Shown: positions 1 through 7,866 of the stretch, one piece after another
How the letters are laid out: the number at the start of each line of letters is the position of its first letter
Numbering within the stretch: the stretch's first letter is position 1
Assembly (NCBI GenBank): GCA_029265795.1
Contig: JAJUGV010000023.1
Location: 1 to 35,120 of the forward strand
DNA from: Alcaligenaceae bacterium
GTDB taxonomy: Bacteria > Pseudomonadota > Gammaproteobacteria > Burkholderiales > Burkholderiaceae_B
Length of the DNA stretch: 35,120 nt
Reading direction: 5' to 3'
Notes under the pieces: model-generated
What the model saw: the letters and a program-made list of their open reading frames with translations, nothing else
The model's database searches: none
Told to the model about the DNA's origin: nothing
Program-made: the position numbers and the translations under genes

Positions 1-369
1 CGCCTGCGCTACTGCACACCCGATGCCAGTTTCCTGATGCCCGGCCTAAAGTTCGGGCTGGTGTTGGGGACCCGGCGGTTCGCAAGCATCGTTGGGGCGT
101 CCAAGGCAGCCGCTATCCTGAGCGCCGCCCGCAGCTTTGATGCACCACAGGCATTGGACATGGGCTTTGTGCAGCAAGTCATCGAGGCAGACCAATTCAG
201 CGACGTGCTGGCAGAAACAGGTGCATCGGCCACATTGCTGGATGCGAGCACTCGCAGCCAGCTATACAGCGTTTTGGGGCCGCACACGGCCGACGCCGAT
301 CTGGCAGACCTGGTGCGCTCCGCGACAAGGCCCGGCCTGAAGGAGCGTATCAGGAATTACCTGGCGTAA
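1..369 (+). CDS. Enoyl-CoA hydratase/isomerase family protein, C-terminal part (partial at window edge)
   Basis: The frame is open from the first base of the window and stops at 367-369, giving 122 residues with the start outside the window. The visible part resembles the second half of a crotonase-fold protein: a PGLKFGLVLGTRR segment like the conserved helix after the catalytic region, then the A-x-x-LG(M)-G-x-V-x-x-V pattern (ALDMGFVQQVIEA) typical of enoyl-CoA hydratases. The family usually hydrates or isomerises acyl-CoA thioesters in the cytoplasm, but the substrate cannot be told because the N-terminal half is missing. Its last 20 bases overlap the end of the convergent IclR gene, so no terminator separates them. 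Confidence 0.75.
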   Translation, partial: RLRYCTPDASFLMPGLKFGLVLGTRRFASIVGASKAAAILSAARSFDAPQALDMGFVQQVIEADQFSDVLAETGASATLLDASTRSQLYSVLGPHTADADLADLVRSATRPGLKERIRNYLA

Positions 370-1129
370 TTCCGAAATACTCGCCCCGATATCCCATGTG
401 GGCAGAAATCTCTCGGGCTGCGGCTTTGAGCGGCTGGGCATATTCCACCAGCTTCTTGTGGTCCAGCCGCTCAAGCGGGCCCGATATACCCAGCGCAGCT
501 ACGACATTGTCCAGACCATTAAGAATAGGGGCTGCCACACCGCCTATGCCCTTACGCCACTCGCCTCGGTTGATGGCGTAGCCAATGCGCGCTACATCGG
601 CGAGTTCCTGCTTCAGTGCAGACCGTGACACGTGCGTAGCGTCGGTATGCTGATGAATGGCGTCCGCATAATGCTCAATGTAATCCGGGGCCTGAAACGC
701 CAACAGCGCCTTGCCGGTGGCGACCGCGTAGGCGGGCGCCCGGCCGCCGATTGTGGAATAGGCCACAAGCGGCTGCGGGCTATCAATCTTGTCCACATAG
801 ACGACATCCATGCCATCGAGCACTGAAAGGTGGACGGTCTCACCCGTGCTGCGGGCGAGCTCGCGCATGAAGGGTGGAGCCAGCCGCCGAACATCCATGC
901 GCGAGAGTTGCCGCGTACCCAGCTCGAACATCTTTAAAGTGCACTGATAGGAGCCCGTGGCGGGGTCGCGACGCACGTAGCCGGCGTGTGCCAACGTCTG
1001 CAACGTGCGGTGCGTGTTGCTGCGGGTCAGCCCTACTTCTTGCGCGATTTGCTCAAGCGTATAGTGGGCGCCGTCGAGCTGGCAGAGCGTCTCGAGCACA
1101 TGCAGCCCTTTGAGTAAAGTCTTATCCAT
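350..1129 (-). CDS. IclR family transcriptional regulator
   Basis: This 259-residue protein has the two-domain IclR plan. An N-terminal winged helix covers about residues 1-65 (LEQIAQEVGLTRSNTHRTLQTL is the recognition helix region), followed by a GAF-like ligand-binding domain (about 75-255) with the family-typical GKALLAF segment and the late RRGE-like segment INRGEWRKGIGGVAAP. The frame remains open upstream to 1171, but the ATG at 1129 is chosen because GGAAAGGA lies about 10 bases before it. IclR proteins bind small aromatic or acyl acids and control nearby catabolic operons. The neighbouring enoyl-CoA hydratase gene suggests acyl-CoA metabolism, but the target is not shown. Confidence 0.9.
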   Translation of the reverse strand: MDKTLLKGLHVLETLCQLDGAHYTLEQIAQEVGLTRSNTHRTLQTLAHAGYVRRDPATGSYQCTLKMFELGTRQLSRMDVRRLAPPFMRELARSTGETVHLSVLDGMDVVYVDKIDSPQPLVAYSTIGGRAPAYAVATGKALLAFQAPDYIEHYADAIHQHTDATHVSRSALKQELADVARIGYAINRGEWRKGIGGVAAPILNGLDNVVAALGISGPLERLDHKKLVEYAQPLKAAAREISAHMGYRGEYFGITPGNS

Positions 1130-1157
1130 GAATTGCCATCCTTTCCAAAAGTATGTA

Positions 1158-1168
1158 CCGTCGGACGG
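1158..1168. promoter_or_regulatory. Short palindrome upstream of the IclR gene, possible autoregulatory site
   Basis: CCGTC-G-GACGG is a perfect 5-base dyad about 29 bases before the IclR start codon. IclR proteins often bind short palindromes at their own promoters. Its small size makes chance occurrence quite possible. Confidence 0.25.
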
Positions 1169-1195
1169 CAAAAATCAAATGTTGGTACGCGCATC

Positions 1196-2899
1196 CTAAA
1201 TATTGGGCTCACCCGATTCTTCATCACGCCAGGCTGAAGACGTCAATCGTGTGCTACGCAACAGGCCATGCTCTTCGAGCACTGGGTATGCATTGGCCAC
1301 CAGCAGAGAGTTGATTTGCTTAAGGTCACGCAAGGTATCGAGATGCAGCGAACTGGTCTCGATACTGCGCCCTTTGCCTTGGCTGAGGCGCTCAAAATGC
1401 TGATGGTTCATTGTGCGTTCCATTTCGCGCATCCTGTCTTTCTCGCGAACCAATTGCAGCGCGGTATCGCAATCGCGCGAAATCAACAGACTGAAGGCAA
1501 GCCGGGCGTTGGCCAGGACGGCGCTATGGTAGGTCGTTAAATCTTTCCAGCCTGCCTGAGTGAATTCCAATCTACGCGACTTTTTTCTGCGCACATGTAT
1601 CAGCAGATTGGTAACGATAATGTCGCCCACCTGTTCCAGCTTCACACAGGCTCCGATCAACTCCTGGCAGCGCAAAGCTTCGGTTTCCGTCATGGAATGT
1701 GTACTTAGCTTGGCGAGATAAAGCTTGATGGCCGCGTGTTTGGTATCGATGCGGTCATCCAGTCGTGCCAACGCCTTGATCCGGTCGTCGTCCGGGTGTT
1801 CGTAAAGCTCAATGATCTCCTGCAGCATGACGTCGACGGTATCGCAGATCCCCATGACTTCGCGCGTGGCATTCGCCAGCGCTTGTTGCGGGTGAGCCAG
1901 GGCAGTTTCGTCGAGTGCCGAGACTTCGGTACGTTCCAACGGGTCGGCCGCCTCTTGTCCGGGACTCATTGCGGCCACGACCTTGCCGGACGCTTCGAAA
2001 ACCCAGCGTGATAAAGGAATGCCGGCCAGGAGGACAATGAAATTGAAAAGAATATGGGCATTCACAATCTGAGCGGATTCGGTCGTGCCCAAAAGATTGG
2101 TGGATGGCTGCAGCCACAGGAACAGCACTAGCATCAACAGCGAGCCCGCACCGCGCATCATCAAATTACCCATGGGCACGACGCGAACGGCCTCACTGGC
2201 GTGACGTGTCAAGAGCGGCGCAATGATGGAGCTGCCCAAGTTGATACCGAGAACCAGAACGATGCCGAGCTCAGGCGGCATGAAGCCTCGATCCGCCAGC
2301 GTTGCAATCAGCAGCACGGCAGCAATGCTTGAATGAAAAAGCCATGTCACTACCGCCGCCAACAAATAGGCTGTCAGCGGATCGCCGGAAAAGTATTCCA
2401 GTACCGCCGGTAGGACAGGGCTGGTACGCAAGGGTTCCGACGCTTCGCCTATGAGCTTGAGCGAAAGTATCAACAGCCCGACACCCACAATAATGCGGCC
2501 GAGCTGACGCCATTTTCGCTGCTGCGTGGCCATGAACATGGTAATGCCCACGACGAAGCAGATGGGGATAAGAACCGTAAGGTTGAAACTGAGCAGTTTG
2601 ACGACTAGCGCAGAGCCCAGTTCGGCGCCCCGGATGGCAAGTTGCCCGGTGACGCCCGAAATCACGCCCGAGCCGGCAAGCGAGCTAACCAGCAGGGCAA
2701 CCGCTGTGGAGCTTTGCAATGCCACGGCGAGCGACGTGCCGGCCAGCACTGCGCCGGCCACGCTGCTTAAGCGTGACCGCAGGTACAGTCGCAGCTCGCT
2801 GCCATACGCCCGCTCCACCCCCGTACGAACCATGCGTGTGGCAAACAGCAGCAGCGCAACAGCACCCGCCAAATGCAGCAAGACCATTACGCCGTTCAT
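1196..2899 (-). CDS. Na/Pi cotransporter family protein with C-terminal PhoU-like domain
   Basis: The 567-residue protein begins with about nine hydrophobic segments in its first 330 residues and ends in a hydrophilic helical region. The membrane part holds the two inverted QSS-type repeats of the Na/Pi-cotransporter II family: ALQSSTAVALLVSSL early, and LFHSSIAAVLLIATL later, where Gln is replaced by His. The C-terminal 200 residues look like paired PhoU-type three-helix units. Bacterial members (NptA/YjbB type) move phosphate across the inner membrane, usually outward or sodium-coupled. The ATG at 2899 is used because the first membrane helix begins right after it; an in-frame extension to 2950 would run through the hairpin at 2920-2954. 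It lies downstream of the Bug receptor but is probably not part of its pathway. Confidence 0.88.
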   Translation of the reverse strand: MNGVMVLLHLAGAVALLLFATRMVRTGVERAYGSELRLYLRSRLSSVAGAVLAGTSLAVALQSSTAVALLVSSLAGSGVISGVTGQLAIRGAELGSALVVKLLSFNLTVLIPICFVVGITMFMATQQRKWRQLGRIIVGVGLLILSLKLIGEASEPLRTSPVLPAVLEYFSGDPLTAYLLAAVVTWLFHSSIAAVLLIATLADRGFMPPELGIVLVLGINLGSSIIAPLLTRHASEAVRVVPMGNLMMRGAGSLLMLVLFLWLQPSTNLLGTTESAQIVNAHILFNFIVLLAGIPLSRWVFEASGKVVAAMSPGQEAADPLERTEVSALDETALAHPQQALANATREVMGICDTVDVMLQEIIELYEHPDDDRIKALARLDDRIDTKHAAIKLYLAKLSTHSMTETEALRCQELIGACVKLEQVGDIIVTNLLIHVRRKKSRRLEFTQAGWKDLTTYHSAVLANARLAFSLLISRDCDTALQLVREKDRMREMERTMNHQHFERLSQGKGRSIETSSLHLDTLRDLKQINSLLVANAYPVLEEHGLLRSTRLTSSAWRDEESGEPNI

Positions 2900-2919
2900 A
2901 TTCGTCCAACTGTGGATTT

Positions 2920-2954
2920 CAGTATGGCCGGCGAGTCGACCGCCGGCCATACTG
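2920..2954 (-). terminator. Strong hairpin between Bug receptor and Na/Pi gene, probable terminator or attenuator
   Basis: Two perfect 14-base arms (CAGTATGGCCGGCG and its complement) flank a 7-base loop, in the 80-base gap after the Bug stop and about 20 bases before the Na/Pi start. There is no run of U after the stem on either strand, so it is not a textbook intrinsic terminator. It may still end or weaken transcription, or protect the 3' end of the receptor mRNA. Confidence 0.6.
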
Positions 2955-2979
2955 TGTAGTTATGCTCCGAAAGCCGGGT

Positions 2980-3936
2980 TCAGTCCACCTTGATATTCGC
3001 CTTTTTCACCACCGGTTCCCATTTAGCAATTTCTGCCTGCATAAAGTCGTTAAATTCAGCAGCCGAGCGGTTCTGCACAAATGCGCCCATGTCTTCCAGC
3101 CGTTTCTTGACTTCGGGCGTCTGCAACACGGCATTGACTTCCTGATTCAGCTTCTCAACGATGGCGTCCGGCGTATCCTTGGGTGCTAGCAATCCGAACC
3201 ATGCCACCGCCTCGAATTCCGGGTAACCCGACTCTGCCATGGTGGGAATATGCGGTTGCGCTGGAGCCCGCTGCAAGGTCGTCACTGCCAACGCCTTCAA
3301 CTTTTTCTGTTCCAGGTGTGGCGAAACCGGCACGATGTTGTCAAACATGATGTCGACCCGCCCCGCCATGATATCAACATGCGCGGCCGAACTTCCCTGA
3401 TAGGGAACATGCAGAACATCTAGGTCGTCAAGCGTTTTAAACAACTCACCACTTAAATGATGAGAAGTTCCCACTCCAGACGACGCAAACGTGTACTTCC
3501 CAGGCTCTTTCTTCATCATTTCCACCAGCTCCTTTACGGAATCGGCGGGCAAGTCGGGGCGCGTGATGAGCACAAGCGGCGTCACCGTCATTAAGGCGAC
3601 GGTTTTGAAATCGGTGCCGGGGTCAAACGGAAGTTGGCGGACATGTTTACTGATGGGTAAGGCGGCTGTGGCGACTGTCAGCGTATAGCCATCCGGTTTC
3701 GCTTTAGCGCCGCCATCGGTGCCAATGTTGCCACCAGCGCCTGGGCGGTTCTCGATGATAACGGGCTGACTCAAACGTTGCCCCAGCTGCTCGCCTACGA
3801 CCCGCGAAATTGTGTCGGAAGCCTGTCCCGCGGGAAAGGGTACGATGAGCCGGATTGGCTGTGATGGATACGCTTGAGCCCAGGCCGTAGACGTGGCCGC
3901 GGCGGCAATTGCAAAAGCCATTAGGGTTTTCTTCAT
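2980..3936 (-). CDS. Bug/TctC-type periplasmic substrate-binding receptor
   Basis: This 318-residue protein belongs to the tripartite tricarboxylate transporter receptor (Bug) family. It starts with a Sec signal peptide (MKKTLMAFA, hydrophobic core, cleavage near AWAQA), then shows the usual YPSQPIRLIVPFPAGQ-x-D segment, a V(I)ENRPGAGGNIG motif and a LHVPYQGSSAAHVD segment in the second lobe. Such receptors bind organic acids or related small molecules in the periplasm and deliver them to TctAB. No TctA or TctB gene is nearby. The ATG at 3936 is preferred to upstream in-frame codons because GAGGAGA lies just before it and the signal peptide starts there. It follows the phosphoesterase gene by 37 bases and probably shares its operon. 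Confidence 0.92.
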   Translation of the reverse strand: MKKTLMAFAIAAAATSTAWAQAYPSQPIRLIVPFPAGQASDTISRVVGEQLGQRLSQPVIIENRPGAGGNIGTDGGAKAKPDGYTLTVATAALPISKHVRQLPFDPGTDFKTVALMTVTPLVLITRPDLPADSVKELVEMMKKEPGKYTFASSGVGTSHHLSGELFKTLDDLDVLHVPYQGSSAAHVDIMAGRVDIMFDNIVPVSPHLEQKKLKALAVTTLQRAPAQPHIPTMAESGYPEFEAVAWFGLLAPKDTPDAIVEKLNQEVNAVLQTPEVKKRLEDMGAFVQNRSAAEFNDFMQAEIAKWEPVVKKANIKVD

Positions 3937-3973
3937 GCTTGTCTCCTCTTTATTAATAACTAGCTGCCCAACA

Positions 3974-4846
3974 CTAACTTTCCAACCACAACAAAACGGG
4001 TTGGTGGTCCGACGCCCGGGTGTTTTCATCCACCCTCATCCATGTCAAGTGCCGCGCTAGGGTGGCAGATACAAAGAAAAAATCTCTGCAGTGCGGACCC
4101 TGTGGCCATTGATCGGGGTCGTCCCATCCACAGGTACTGCCATGTGCTTGATGGGGATAGAGGTATCGCCACGCATCCGTTAAACCAGGACCCTCGGCAG
4201 TGTCATTTACGAGCTCTGCGTATTCGGGGGAATCCACCAGCACATTTAAGTCGCCACAAAGCAGAAAATCAGCCGGCCGCGGTGGCGCTGCATAGGGCGT
4301 CTTCCCGGCATTCGGGAGAGAGGGAGCATTTTGTGGCCGCCTGCCTTCGTGCTGAAGTGCTTTGAGCTGACCCACCTGATTCATGCGACATTCCTGCGAG
4401 TTGAATTCGAGATGAGTCGTGCAAACACGTAAGCGCCTCGTAGGCGCTTCGATAAGCACCTCAAGTGCGTGTCGCTGCATGCCCTTGCCGCTAATCCCCC
4501 GCTGCGTCAGTAAATGATTAAATACCTGCCCGATGGGATAGCGGCTGAGTATCATGCAACCGAACTGCCAACGGGGCAGCCTGGCATCGCCGATTGGGGG
4601 GATATCGACTGCAGGCCGAAACACCGAATGGTATTCGGGAAACAGCCCCGCCAACTCGTCGACCTGATCCACTTCGACGCCCTGAGTCAAATCTGGAAAC
4701 CCGCGTGTGACTTCCTGCAGACAAATAATGTCAGCATGGGATCCATCAGGAAAATGGTTGCTCCGAATCACCGCCGCGATCCGTTGCAGGCTGCTGATAT
4801 TGTCCGACCCGAGGCCGGCCTGGATATTCCAGCTCAGTATTCGCAT
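3974..4846 (-). CDS. Endonuclease/exonuclease/phosphatase (EEP) family protein
   Basis: This 290-residue protein shows the EEP metal-dependent phosphoesterase motifs in order: MRILSWNIQ at the start (Asn7), ICLQEV (Glu45), CTTHLE in the middle, LLCGDLNV (Asp and Asn of the GDxN motif) and a C-terminal SDHQP (Asp280, His281). These positions bind Mg2+ and activate water in DNase I-like enzymes. Substrates in the family range from nucleic acids to sugar and lipid phosphates, so none is assigned. No signal peptide is visible, which suggests the cytoplasm. It starts five bases after the hydrolase stop, so it is very likely co-transcribed with the hydrolase and the Bug receptor. Confidence 0.88.
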   Translation of the reverse strand: MRILSWNIQAGLGSDNISSLQRIAAVIRSNHFPDGSHADIICLQEVTRGFPDLTQGVEVDQVDELAGLFPEYHSVFRPAVDIPPIGDARLPRWQFGCMILSRYPIGQVFNHLLTQRGISGKGMQRHALEVLIEAPTRRLRVCTTHLEFNSQECRMNQVGQLKALQHEGRRPQNAPSLPNAGKTPYAAPPRPADFLLCGDLNVLVDSPEYAELVNDTAEGPGLTDAWRYLYPHQAHGSTCGWDDPDQWPQGPHCRDFFFVSATLARHLTWMRVDENTRASDHQPVLLWLES

Positions 4847-4851
4847 ATCAG

Positions 4852-5757
4852 TCAGATGTCTGAAAAGAATTCGACGGTTTCCTGTATCAACATTTCGGGT
4901 TCTTCTTCAGCGATATAGTGGCCACAAGGCAGCGCCCACCCATCAACTCTATCTGCGAACTGCCGCCAATGCTCAAGTGGGTTGAAGCACTTGTTCAGCC
5001 CACCGTACTCGCCCCACAACACACGAACGGGGGTACGCAGCTTGTGGCCCCGCTCACGGTCGGCCCTGTCGTGCTCAAGGTCTATGGTCGCCGCTGCGCG
5101 GTAGTCTTCACACATGGCATGGACAACTTCAGGATTGCGCGCCGCCCGCAGGTATTCTTCCCACGCCTCGGGGGCAAACGCCTGCATTCCTGCATGGCGC
5201 CCTCCCATGAAACTTCGCAGCATAAATTCGGGGTCGTTGCTGATAAGCGTTTCGGGTAACGGCGACTTCTGAATCAGGAAGAACCAGTGCCAGTACACGG
5301 TGGCAAATGTCAGGTCTGTGTTTTCGTACATGCTAAGCGTCGGCGCGATATCCAGAAGCATGAGCTTTTCGACCGAGTCTGGATGATCGAGAGCAAGGCG
5401 ATGCGCGACACGCGCCCCGCGATCGTGCGCGAGAATGCTGAAACGTGTATGGCCCAACTGCTGCATCAACTGCAGTTGATCGTTCGCCATGGCGCGTTTG
5501 TTGTACGGGTTGAGTGCGCTACTGGCCTTGGGCTTGGAAGCCTCGCCATACCCGCGGAGGTCGCTGGCCACCACTGTGAAGTGCTGGGCCAGTGCGGGAG
5601 CCACCTTATGCCACATGGCATGGGTTTGCGGAAACCCGTGCAGTAGTAAAAGCGCCGGACCCTGCCCGCCTACGACGTAGGGAATTGTTATTTCGCCGTT
5701 ATCGGACAGCACGGTGACGCGGTTGCGTTCAAAGCCGGGAAACAGTTTTTCTGCCAC
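4852..5757 (-). CDS. Alpha/beta hydrolase, haloacetate (fluoroacetate) dehalogenase-like
   Basis: The 301-residue protein is an alpha/beta hydrolase with an aspartate nucleophile. LLLHGFPQTHAMW supplies the oxyanion region. The nucleophile elbow is AHDRGARVAHR, giving Asp112 followed by Arg113 and Arg116, the arginines that hold the carboxylate in fluoroacetate dehalogenases. VYWHWFFL gives His157-Trp158, matching the halide-pocket pair, and MCEDYRA carries the matching Tyr. The catalytic His is in PCGHYIAEE near the end. All signature residues of the haloacetate dehalogenase subgroup are therefore present, although epoxide hydrolases are close relatives. The start is GTG at 5757 because AGGAGG (5764-5769) lies six bases before it; frames opening further upstream run through the operator palindrome. 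It heads a minus-strand operon with the phosphoesterase and Bug genes. Confidence 0.82.
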   Translation of the reverse strand: MAEKLFPGFERNRVTVLSDNGEITIPYVVGGQGPALLLLHGFPQTHAMWHKVAPALAQHFTVVASDLRGYGEASKPKASSALNPYNKRAMANDQLQLMQQLGHTRFSILAHDRGARVAHRLALDHPDSVEKLMLLDIAPTLSMYENTDLTFATVYWHWFFLIQKSPLPETLISNDPEFMLRSFMGGRHAGMQAFAPEAWEEYLRAARNPEVVHAMCEDYRAAATIDLEHDRADRERGHKLRTPVRVLWGEYGGLNKCFNPLEHWRQFADRVDGWALPCGHYIAEEEPEMLIQETVEFFSDI

Positions 5758-5763
5758 ACCCAC

Positions 5764-5769
5764 CCTCCT
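5764..5769 (-). promoter_or_regulatory. Shine-Dalgarno site that fixes the GTG start of the hydrolase
   Basis: A perfect AGGAGG on the minus strand lies six bases before GTG 5757. No ATG in frame is suitably placed, so this site decides the start. Confidence 0.75.
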
Positions 5770-5771
5770 GA

Positions 5772-5795
5772 TGTATACTTGTATGCAAGTATACA
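5772..5795. promoter_or_regulatory. Palindromic operator in divergent promoter, probable GntR-family site
   Basis: TGTATACTTG and its exact complement CAAGTATACA are separated by four bases, in a 63-base gap between the divergent hydrolase and FAD oxidoreductase genes. Each arm contains TATACT, a good -10 match, one on each strand, so bound repressor would cover both promoters. GTATAC-type cores are known for GntR/FCD regulators, and such a gene is the second gene to the right. No convincing -35 boxes were seen. Confidence 0.72.
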
Positions 5796-5820
5796 AGTTC
5801 TTTTAACGCTTGGAGGCAAA

Positions 5821-7173
5821 ATGGCAAAGTTCTCATACGATGTTGCGGTTATAGGGGGAGGGGTTACCGGTGTAGCGGCGGGTATTGCGGCGGCACGCGC
5901 CGGCGCGAAAGTCATTCTGCTGGAACCCCGCCCTTTCGTGGGCGGCAATGCAACTACCGGTCTGTGCCTGCATAATTTCGTATCCCGGTATGGGAAGCAG
6001 GTCGTCTTTGGTTTGGCGCAGGAAATTGTTGACGAACTCATCGCTATGGGTGGTGCCGTCGGTCATATTCCTTACGAGGGCTTCACCAGCGCCGTCACCC
6101 CCGTAGACGGTAATTACTTCCGAATCAAAGTCACTGAAATGCTTGCCAAGGCCGGTGTCCGTGTACTGTACGGGGCAACGGTCGTGGATGTCACACGCAA
6201 TGGCCGCCGTATCGAAAGCCTGACCTTTGCGGCAAAGGGCGGGCTTCATACGTTAACGGCACCGAACGTCATTGACGCGACAGGAGACGGTGACATCGCG
6301 GCCATGGCCGGTGTTCCGTTCCGCAAAGGCGACGGCCCTAAAGAGCGCATGCAGCCGATCTCCATGATCATGCACTTCCACAATGTAGACACACGGCGCA
6401 TTGCTGCGGAATTGGGTGAGGTGAACCCGGCTTACGCCACCCGACCGGAAGGTGGTGAACCGATTCCGGTGTACTTCAACGGCTCGTTCTCCAAATGGAA
6501 TGACGTCATCATGGAACAAGGCCTGTTCCCGAACAAGGATCGGCATGTGTTCTTCAACACAGTCTGGCCCGACCAGATCAACGTCAATACCTCTGCCGTG
6601 CTGAATATGGACGGCACTGATCCGGTTCAACTGTCGCAGGCCACGGTGGAGCTGACCGAGCAGTGCAGCCGCATTGGCCGCTTCCTGAAGGAGCACGTGC
6701 CCGGCTTCGAGAACAGCTATTGCGTGCCTGCCGCCATTCCAGGTGTCAGGGAGTCGCGCAATATTCAAGGGCGTTACCAGATCACCGACGAAGACGTCCT
6801 GGAGGGCCGAAAGTTCCCTGATACAATCGGCCAGGTTTGCTTCCCCATTGACATTCATGCTCCGGAAAGCAGCCAGGCGATCTTCCACCAGATCGGTGGC
6901 GACGGCACGTTTGATATTCCGTACCGCAGCATGTTGCCCGCAGAGCTAGATAACCTGGTCGTGGCGGGTCGCTGTGTTTCAGCGACTCACCAAGCCCACG
7001 GTGCGACGCGCAATATGGCGCCGTGCCTGGTTATGGGTGAAGCCGCAGGTGTTGCAGCTGCCATGTCAACGGCGCAGAAACTCGACGCCGGAGACCTGGA
7101 CGTCTCCAGCCTGCAAGCCAAGTTGCTTGAAAACGGCGTGTACCTCGGCGAGGCGCATACCAGCACAGTCTAA
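5821..7173 (+). CDS. FAD-dependent oxidoreductase
   Basis: The 450-residue protein begins with a Rossmann FAD-binding motif, VIGGGVTGVAAGIAAARAG at residues 10-28, followed by the acidic end of strand two (LLEP) that contacts ribose and a GGNATTG segment. NVIDATGDGDIAAMAG is the second dinucleotide-type motif, and the C-terminal VVAGRCVSATHQAHGATR and MGEAAGVAAA close the FAD site. This arrangement fits the FAD_oxidored family (PF12831 type), whose members oxidise diverse small organics. The substrate is unknown. ATG 5821 is chosen because GGAGG at 5812-5816 precedes it. The gene is followed after eight bases by the GntR gene and is controlled from the palindrome at 5772-5795. Confidence 0.88.
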   Translation: MAKFSYDVAVIGGGVTGVAAGIAAARAGAKVILLEPRPFVGGNATTGLCLHNFVSRYGKQVVFGLAQEIVDELIAMGGAVGHIPYEGFTSAVTPVDGNYFRIKVTEMLAKAGVRVLYGATVVDVTRNGRRIESLTFAAKGGLHTLTAPNVIDATGDGDIAAMAGVPFRKGDGPKERMQPISMIMHFHNVDTRRIAAELGEVNPAYATRPEGGEPIPVYFNGSFSKWNDVIMEQGLFPNKDRHVFFNTVWPDQINVNTSAVLNMDGTDPVQLSQATVELTEQCSRIGRFLKEHVPGFENSYCVPAAIPGVRESRNIQGRYQITDEDVLEGRKFPDTIGQVCFPIDIHAPESSQAIFHQIGGDGTFDIPYRSMLPAELDNLVVAGRCVSATHQAHGATRNMAPCLVMGEAAGVAAAMSTAQKLDAGDLDVSSLQAKLLENGVYLGEAHTSTV

Positions 7174-7181
7174 ATCGGCCC

Positions 7182-7862
7182 ATGTCCTTATCACCCTCTT
7201 CCTTCAATCCGTTATGGCTGACCGTCGTCGACACCCTACGGCGGCGCATCGTCGAAGGCGAATTGCTGCCAGGTCAGGTACTGTCGGAAAACATGCTGGC
7301 TGCGGAATTCGAAGTCAGCAGAACGCCGGTGCGAGAAGCCCTGCGGATCTTGATGGAAGAGGGGCTCGTCGAAATGCTGGCGGGTCGCAAGGTGCGAGTT
7401 GTTGTGCCGCAACCCGACGACATCCACGAGGTATATGACCTGCGGTGCATTATGGAGTCAGAAGCCATTCGGCGCCTCATAGCGGCGCCGGAAAAGGCTG
7501 CAGCCGTGTGCGAAAAGCTGGAAATCTACTGCCGGAACGGCGACGAGGCTCTGCGCAAGAAAGATAAGAAAGGGCTGGCGCGCGCCAACGAACAGTTTCA
7601 TGAAGAGATCGTCAAGGCGGTGGGCAACCGGCGCCTGGATGCGCAGTTCAAAACTATCTACAACCTCATTTCCCTTTACCGGCACCAGACACTGCAAAGC
7701 GATGACTGGGCCGCCCAAGGGCATGACGAGCATGCCCAGCTCGTAAAACTGATTCGGCAGGGGGACACCAACGCTTCTCTGAAGCTTTTACATCAGCATC
7801 TCGACCGAGCTGAGCGGGTATTAGTCGAACAGCTACAAAGCACCGAGGAAACCGTCGCCTAG
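7182..7862 (+). CDS. GntR family regulator with FCD ligand-binding domain
   Basis: The 226-residue protein has a GntR winged helix in residues 10-75 (LRRRIVEGELLPGQ, then VSRTPVREALRILMEEGLV, the strongly conserved recognition segment) and an all-helical FCD domain. The FCD part shows Asp/Glu in DLRCIMESEA, His in ANEQFHEEI and further His residues in GHDEHAQLV, matching the metal- or acid-binding pocket. Members respond to organic acids and usually repress the operon next to them. It lies eight bases after the FAD oxidoreductase stop with little ribosome-binding signal, so translation may be coupled. Its likely target is the palindrome at 5772-5795. Confidence 0.93.
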   Translation: MSLSPSSFNPLWLTVVDTLRRRIVEGELLPGQVLSENMLAAEFEVSRTPVREALRILMEEGLVEMLAGRKVRVVVPQPDDIHEVYDLRCIMESEAIRRLIAAPEKAAAVCEKLEIYCRNGDEALRKKDKKGLARANEQFHEEIVKAVGNRRLDAQFKTIYNLISLYRHQTLQSDDWAAQGHDEHAQLVKLIRQGDTNASLKLLHQHLDRAERVLVEQLQSTEETVA

Positions 7863-7866
7863 AACG

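Noticed and set aside
4042-4365. Plus-strand frame within the phosphoesterase gene
   Set aside because: The minus-strand protein carries all EEP motifs through this interval, so the plus frame is not a gene.
5758-5796. N-terminal extension of the hydrolase to a TTG at 5796
   Set aside because: It would translate the operator palindrome, while a perfect ribosome-binding site sits before GTG 5757.
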